DNA from: Daucus carota subsp. sativus
Taxonomy: Eukaryota > Streptophyta > Magnoliopsida > Apiales > Apiaceae
Direction: 5' to 3'
Length of the DNA stretch: 64,000 bases
NCBI RefSeq assembly: GCF_001625215.2
Contig: NC_030386.2
Span: 22,290,545-22,354,544 of the forward strand
The translations under genes were made by a program, and so were the position numbers. Below, one piece after another: positions 58,919 to 64,000 of this stretch (the stretch's first letter is position 1; each line of letters starts with the position of its first letter). Under the pieces are notes generated by a model, which did no database searches, was not told where the DNA came from, and saw only the letters and a list, made by a program, of their open reading frames with translations.

Positions 58919-60487
58919 ATGAAGCTGAGGCTCAGATCAATTGAAACAAATCAAACCCTTAAACTTGAAATCCCCAATTCTTCTTCTCTTTTAGATCTTA
59001 AACAAGCCCTTTGTTTGCAGATCAATTCATCTTCTGATGCAATACATCTCTCTTTAAATCGTAAAGAAGAGCTTCTTGGGGAATCTTCCCAACAAACCCT
59101 TCAATCCCTTGGAGTTATATCAGGTGATCTCCTCTTTTTTTCTGTTAATTCAAGTTTTTCTTCTGACCCGACCCGACCCAGTAGTGAAAATATTCAAGAT
59201 TCCGTTAATTTTTCGGTTGTAGAGTCTGATAGGGTTGATAATATGAAAGATGAAAGTGTTAATTTGAATACCCATGAAGGGAATTGTGTTAATTTGGATG
59301 GTGATGAAAAGCTTGTTGATTCAGAAACCCTAGGAAAATTAGATGATAAGAATGAGGGAGATTTGGATTCGGGGGATACCCGGATGGGGGAAAATGCGGA
59401 GTTTATGGAAATTGATGATGAGGGGCTTTATTTTGATGTTGGGAAGTCATTGTCTGTTCCGGGTTTTTTGAGGAAAGTGTTTACAGAGGAATTAGGAAAT
59501 GATGGTGGTGATCATCATAAGTTATTGGTGATTGCAGTTCATGCAGTTTTATTGGAGTCTGGATTTGTTTGTTATGATCATGTTACCAATTTGGTGATTA
59601 AGGGTTTTAAATTTCCTGAGAAGTGGCCGTCTTCTGCGTTTGTGATGTCTATGAGGTACACTTTGCCTGAGATTGTGACTCGTGATGGTTTTAAAGTTGA
59701 TGGAGTTAAGACAGTTGTATTGAAGTTTCAGAGCTTGGGAAAATTCTTTAAGGTTTATGGATCACTTTCTATGGGTTCTGGGACGCATTGTGTGTGCATC
59801 AATGAAGATCAGTTAGTGCCGTTCTTGAATCTTATATGGGCGAATTGTGGGTCTGTGAGTGAAACTAATGTGAACGGTGGAGTTCTCTTTACTGACCCTG
59901 CTCGTGAAGTTTTTGCATTTTGGAGAACTGTGAAGGATAAACTTGCGTTGCCCCTATTGATTGATTTGTGTGAGAAGGCTGGTTTGGAACTTCCACCATG
60001 CTTCAGCCGACTTCCAACTGATCTTAAGCTTCAGATATTGGCATGTCTCCCTGGTGTGGATGTAGCAAAGGTTGGATGTACATGTTCTGAGTTAAGGTAC
60101 TTAAGCTCAAGTGATGATTTGTGGAAGCAGAAGTTTGTGGAACAATATGGAGATGCCGAACCATCTGAGGGAGAGGCCCTTTGGAAAGAGAAGTTTGCCA
60201 AGGCTTCCGAGAAGCGAAAAAGGAGGAGAATAGCTGCTAGTACTTCTTTAATGAGGAGGGATCGTCATCCCTTCCCAGGTGTGATCCCTGGTCCGTTTCC
60301 AGGACAGTTTCCTGGTTCATTTCCGGGACAATTTCCAGGTTCGTTTCCGGGTCGAATCCCTGGCATTCTTGGTGGAGATCATGACATGTTACCTGCCAGT
60401 ATCTTTAGGCCCCTGCTTCTACCTGAGCGAGGAAATCCTAGGTTTAGGAATTTGTTGCCCCACTGTAATATGGGAGAACTTGGTTGA
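58919..60487 (+). CDS. SKIP22: F-box protein SKIP22 (FBXO7-like)
   Basis: A single uninterrupted exon of 522 codons. Residues 1-77 form a ubiquitin-like domain (MKLRLRSIETNQTLKLEIPN, LQSLGVISGDLLFF). An acidic, Asn/Asp-rich linker follows (about 80-170). A central domain at about 175-345 (VPGFLRKVFTEELG, LLVIAVHAVLLESGFVCYD, VLKFQSLGKFFKVYGSL) resembles the FP/PI31-like region of FBXO7. The F-box is at about 360-410 (LPTDLKLQILACLPGVDVAK, CTCSELRYLSSSDDLWKQ). The C-terminal part has a basic run (KRKRRR) and imperfect FPGQFPGS repeats. F-box proteins choose substrates for SCF ubiquitin ligases by binding a SKP1/ASK adaptor. The start codon is the first ATG and begins the ubiquitin-like fold. 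Confidence 0.95.
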   Translation: MKLRLRSIETNQTLKLEIPNSSSLLDLKQALCLQINSSSDAIHLSLNRKEELLGESSQQTLQSLGVISGDLLFFSVNSSFSSDPTRPSSENIQDSVNFSVVESDRVDNMKDESVNLNTHEGNCVNLDGDEKLVDSETLGKLDDKNEGDLDSGDTRMGENAEFMEIDDEGLYFDVGKSLSVPGFLRKVFTEELGNDGGDHHKLLVIAVHAVLLESGFVCYDHVTNLVIKGFKFPEKWPSSAFVMSMRYTLPEIVTRDGFKVDGVKTVVLKFQSLGKFFKVYGSLSMGSGTHCVCINEDQLVPFLNLIWANCGSVSETNVNGGVLFTDPAREVFAFWRTVKDKLALPLLIDLCEKAGLELPPCFSRLPTDLKLQILACLPGVDVAKVGCTCSELRYLSSSDDLWKQKFVEQYGDAEPSEGEALWKEKFAKASEKRKRRRIAASTSLMRRDRHPFPGVIPGPFPGQFPGSFPGQFPGSFPGRIPGILGGDHDMLPASIFRPLLLPERGNPRFRNLLPHCNMGELG

Positions 60488-60985
60488 CTAGCCTGGCAAC
60501 TCGACTGAATTATGTTTCAGGAATATGTTAATAGTTCAATACTACCTAAGTTGTATTAAAACTGTTTATTTTTTCTCTTTAATATATTAAAACTGTTCTG
60601 TTTGCAGTTTTGTGCTACCTATGTGTTTTAGATACTAGTATATAGTTATGTTGTGCATTTATCTTACAATAAAATATTAGTCTCAGGCAAATTATATATC
60701 CACTTATTCCATTGTTTTAAACTGATGAATAGTTAAGGTATTATGTCCAAGGACCTGCAGACGGTATCTGGCAGACTAAATTCCTTCTCTTATACTCCAT
60801 TATGAGAAGAAGAAGGGTGTTTAACTTTGCCTGCCTGTTCTAAATTGATGTACTTAAAGGCTGTAGAGTGTGAACTTAGTTGTCCAAAGGAGAAATTTGT
60901 TATTCTATATCCAGTATACAAATTATGTTGGTATTTTTCACTTTTTTTTTTTTTTGCATTGGTATGTATGCAATATTGCTGCTTA
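60488..60985. other. 3' flank of SKIP22
   Basis: AATAAA-type polyadenylation signals are possible (ACAATAAAATATTAG near 60665). There is no other gene; open frames on both strands are short and have no domain. Confidence 0.5.
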
Positions 60986-61363
60986 AGATGGTGGATACCG
61001 CAAGAGCTCACCTTTCACAACAAATAATTGTTCATGTTTTGGGGACGTTTGGTGCTCCAGGATCAGTTGATTTGACTGATAGTTCTGAACATTGGGCTAC
61101 AGATGATGCTTACGTGAAGGTCAATTGCGAGACTACTAGTTTCATAACTGATGTAGGTTGGATTGCTCGAAATATTGTTGTAACACTTTTTAGATCAAAG
61201 AATATGAATATTCTATTTGTTAAGCGATCTGAAAACAAAACGACTATTTGTTTAGTTCGTTTTTTGTTTCACAATCAGATTGTAGTTGACAGTTCGGGGG
61301 TTTGTCCCGGCTGGGTTTGCGATTCGTATTAATAAAATCCTTTGTTTGTCAAAAAAAAAAAAA
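60986..61363 (+). mobile_element. 5'-truncated LINE 3' end with poly(A)
   Basis: The reading frame contains AYVKVNCETTSF and DVGWIARN, resembling the RNase H domain at the end of plant L1-type LINE ORF2 proteins. It is followed by TTTGTCCCGGCTGGGTTTGC, then TATTAATAAAATCCTTTG and a run of A at about 61350-61363. That layout matches plant LINE 3' ends. The 5' border and target duplication were not defined. Confidence 0.5.
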
Positions 61364-61685
61364 ATACTTCATTTTTCATCTTTATTCTTTACGATCACCT
61401 CCCACCAGTATTCTCAAGGGTGTAAACTGTCCTTGTATGTTTGCACATTTTTCATGGGAGATTAGTGGGTGTTTGCACAGAGTCTAAATGCTTGTAATGA
61501 GTTTGTAGGCAACACCCGTGGGCACGATGTTCTTATGCTTATGTCGAGTTGTTTAAGTAAAAAAGATAAAAATAAGTGTTTCTACTTTCTAACAGATTTT
61601 TTGAAACCGGAAGTAGAAGCCAGCAACTGTTTTCAATTGTACACCTTTTTCTTTGAAATTTTAGGCTTACTGGCTTTACAACACT
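61364..61685. other. Intergenic DNA, no gene seen
   Basis: No recognisable features. The open frames of 61 and 75 codons are not supported by any domain. Confidence 0.5.
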
Positions 61686-61705
61686 TATGTTGGTAAGGAG
61701 TTTTT

Positions 61706-63434
61706 TTTTTTTTTTTTGTCATAAAAACGGTTTGTATTAAACCAAATCGAAAGTTACAAATCCGGATGGACAGAGTTTCCTTCGTTCAAGAAGGTATATC
61801 ATCTAACCGAAAGTATGTAAATACTCCGGACGTTTAGATAACATAGCCTTTCAAGTCAGAAGAGATAACCCACAAAAAAAGGCCTCGTTAAAACCCCTCA
61901 AGAGTAAAACCCTGTGGGAAAAAACTCAAAGGGGAAAAAGAGTACCCTACAAAAATTACATCGATTATAAAACAGACTAAAAATAGATGTGTTCTTTAAT
62001 AAAACACCCATAAGAGGTCCCGCTATCAATATTTTTCCACTTGCGTACCCTGAAAAAATACAATACAAAAAAGAAAATAACAAGTTCATACAGAAAATAA
62101 AACTATCTAAAGCAAAAGAGAAAAAGAGTCAACAAACTCATAATTAAAATATAATATAAATATTAAAGAATAAGGAAAGTAAAATAAAAGTAATTTAAAA
62201 TAAATCTTTAAAAATCTACACCAAGGAGATAGTGAGATCTCTTGGGTTAGATACCTAATAAAATAATACATAATTGAATTTAAATCTCAACAGATAAAAT
62301 CAAAAAATATTAAAATTTTAATAAGAAAGTATAATTGAAAACTGGAAACATATCTAACCATATCTATTTGAATATAAGACAAAATTTTGGCAAACAAATG
62401 TATCCTGATAAATCATATAAAATACTAACTAAAAATGGATAACAAAAAGAAAGGAGGAATAAATTGAGATAAATCAGCATTAAAACCACGATTTGTTACC
62501 CAATACATCAAATAACAATCAATTTTTATAAAACTGAAGCATAAATCATGCACAATATAAGTCAAAAATATTTTTCGGTCAATCTTGAAAACAACATGCA
62601 TTAAAGAATAATTGAAATTAATAAAGCTAAAACGTAAATCAAGCCTAAATATTATACAAAGATATCATGAGTTACCACCGTCGAGTTACCACCACCGCTG
62701 ACCGTCGTGAACCATCGTGGACTAGGTTTTGGAGAAGAAAAATATAATTTGATATTCACCAACATATAATTTGGTATTCATCAATAGCCATAGAGGTACA
62801 AAACCACAAAGGGTACATCAAACCATATCAAGGGCCCCATGAATATAATTCAGGTACATAACATCGAAATTGATCAAGAAACTAACATAACAAATTGCAT
62901 ATAACTGTAATATTTGTTTAAGGACGGGAGAGCCAAAAGAAGTCTGAACAATGAAACGAAATTGAGATTTCCATCAACCCCTGTAATACCTGTTTAATCG
63001 GGTCAGAACAAAAATTAATTGATAGAGAAAAGAGAAGATCACCTGGTATAACTCCAAGGGATTGAAGAGTTTGTTGACGAGATTCACCACTCGATTCGAT
63101 CTTTGTTCATGTAAGGTCACCATAAATCTTGACATCTAGGAAGAAAAGGGTTCTGCTTATCCATTATACCAAGACACTTTATGGTATTGAAAAAATTACT
63201 AGTAATTTGTACTTGGAACTTGGCATTCGTTGTACCAGAAAATCCTGCTGTGTGTGCCCGTATTGAAAATAGTGTTGCCTTTTCTGTTTTCTCTTATATG
63301 TTTGAGAAATTATATTCCGATATGTGATATAGTTATTATTCAGGGAGAGGATTTGAGATAACTAGTTCTCAAGAATGAGTTGAGTGATAATTGATTAAGT
63401 GCATATTTTACCCTCCCGTCATCCCAAGCTCTTG
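61706..63434 (-). mobile_element. Retroposed 1.73-kb insertion with 20-bp target duplication
   Basis: TATGTTGGTAAGGAGTTTTT occurs at 61686-61705 and again at 63435-63454. On the inner side of the left copy is a T run to 61717, so the insert is antisense, with its poly(A) tail at the left. This is the pattern left by LINE-driven target-primed reverse transcription. Near the poly(A) end, about 61885-61950, is sequence like CTCGTTAAAACCCCTCAAGA and GGGAAAAAGAGTACCC, which resembles the LTR of some plant retroelements. Near the other end is a SKIP22-like fragment. No complete gene is present. Confidence 0.75.
62995..63085 (-). pseudogene. SKIP22-like N-terminal fragment, antisense
   Basis: On the minus strand the sequence translates as GESRQQTLQSLGVIPGDLLF, closely matching GESSQQTLQSLGVISGDLLF in the SKIP22 ubiquitin-like domain (about 59080-59140). 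DNA similarity continues through TTCTGACCCGA. Outside this stretch the match fades and there are stops and small indels. It lies inside the retroposed insertion, so it could be a captured exon or part of a processed pseudogene of a SKIP22 relative. Confidence 0.75.
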
Positions 63435-63454
63435 TATGTTGGTAAGGAGTTTTT

Positions 63455-64000
63455 AGACAAATGAATATCTCAATATTTTGTTATATGTTTTAAAATTCGA
63501 GTTAATTATCCTCAAATTTCATGGATGAAAAAATCATTTAAAATCTCAATTGAATACACCTCTTAAATTACAGTAACAAAAAAATCCACTCCCACACCAA
63601 GATCCATCTTCTTCCCAGTAAAAACTCTCTCTTTTCAAATAATTATATATTTTAATGATAAAATATGATACATTTCAGAGTTAAGTTCTATGGAGTACAC
63701 AAAAACATTGGAGTATTGGAGTACAAGTCTTAATTTTTTAGTTTAATCATAAATAATATATTTGATTATGCAAATTTATATCCAATCTATCATTTATAAG
63801 TTGTCTTGCACATAATTGTCTATCAATCGTTAATATCTTTCAACTTTAACAAGTATTAACATTATTGTTCTGCTTATTAGTTATATTGCAGAACATAGAG
63901 TCCTGTAATTTATAAAAGTCATTATTCTACCTTTCGATTACAATATTTATGTTGTAGAACATAATGTGCATGTTATTAAATGTTTACGAATATTATTGAA
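63455..64000. other. AT-rich intergenic DNA with a partial MITE at the edge
   Basis: No gene is seen. TTAAGTTCTATGGAGTACAC at 63683-63702 and GCAGAACATAGAGTCC near 63891 resemble the termini of the MITE at 42512-42913, possibly cut by the window end. Confidence 0.45.

Overview
The window is nuclear DNA of a flowering plant, very probably a eudicot. It is AT-rich, its genes have GT-AG introns, and it carries plant-type PP2C, EGY3 and SKIP22 genes and typical plant transposons (CACTA, Stowaway-like, Mutator-like, LTR, TRIM, LINE). The sequence alone does not identify the species.

From about 3.8 to 52.8 kb the window is a decayed tandem array of one plant protein phosphatase 2C (PP2C)-like gene with four exons and an expected product of 398-399 aa. 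Copies at 18789-20981 (B) and 48177-50352 (E) are intact. Those at 5378-8050 (A, exon 3 deletion), 30510-31408 (C, exons 1-2 only), 34314-36397 (D, 2-nt frameshift) and 40308-43950 (F, heavily damaged) are pseudogenes. There are also exon-4 fragments at 10355 and 52705, inverted promoter/exon-1 fragments at 3786 and 31930, and an inverted 3' flank at 27930-30140. Every copy in which exon 4 survives has Ala where PP2C has a metal-binding Asp, and intact exon 1 copies have Ser where the phosphate-binding Arg is expected. The family may therefore encode pseudophosphatases.

Transposons broke up the array. A 6.5-kb CACTA element (10832-17377, TSD TTA) carries three exons of a purine-biosynthesis gene (PUR7/PurC), and its empty target site survives in a duplicate near 2.6 kb. 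A 1.85-kb CACTA element (28229-30075, TSD AAC) keeps the N-terminal transposase-associated domain. There are CACTA remnants at 32.5-33.4 and 43.2-43.8 kb, a 4.45-kb probable solo LTR (21853-26304, TSD CATCT), a Mutator-like hairpin MITE (41772-42414, 9-bp TSD) and several smaller MITEs.

The right part is more ordinary. An intact six-exon EGY3 gene (54390-57934, minus) has a TRIM retroelement in intron 1. A 5'-truncated EGY3 copy lies at 44588-46948, so the duplicated unit was PP2C plus EGY3, and its junction ends in a 15-bp CACTA terminus. Divergent from EGY3 is an intronless F-box gene of the SKIP22/FBXO7 type (58919-60487, plus). Beyond it are a LINE 3' end and a 1.73-kb retroposed insertion with a 20-bp TSD that carries an antisense piece resembling the SKIP22 N-terminus. 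EGY3 acts in the chloroplast and SKIP22 in SCF ubiquitin ligases; nothing in the sequence links their functions to the PP2C-like genes.
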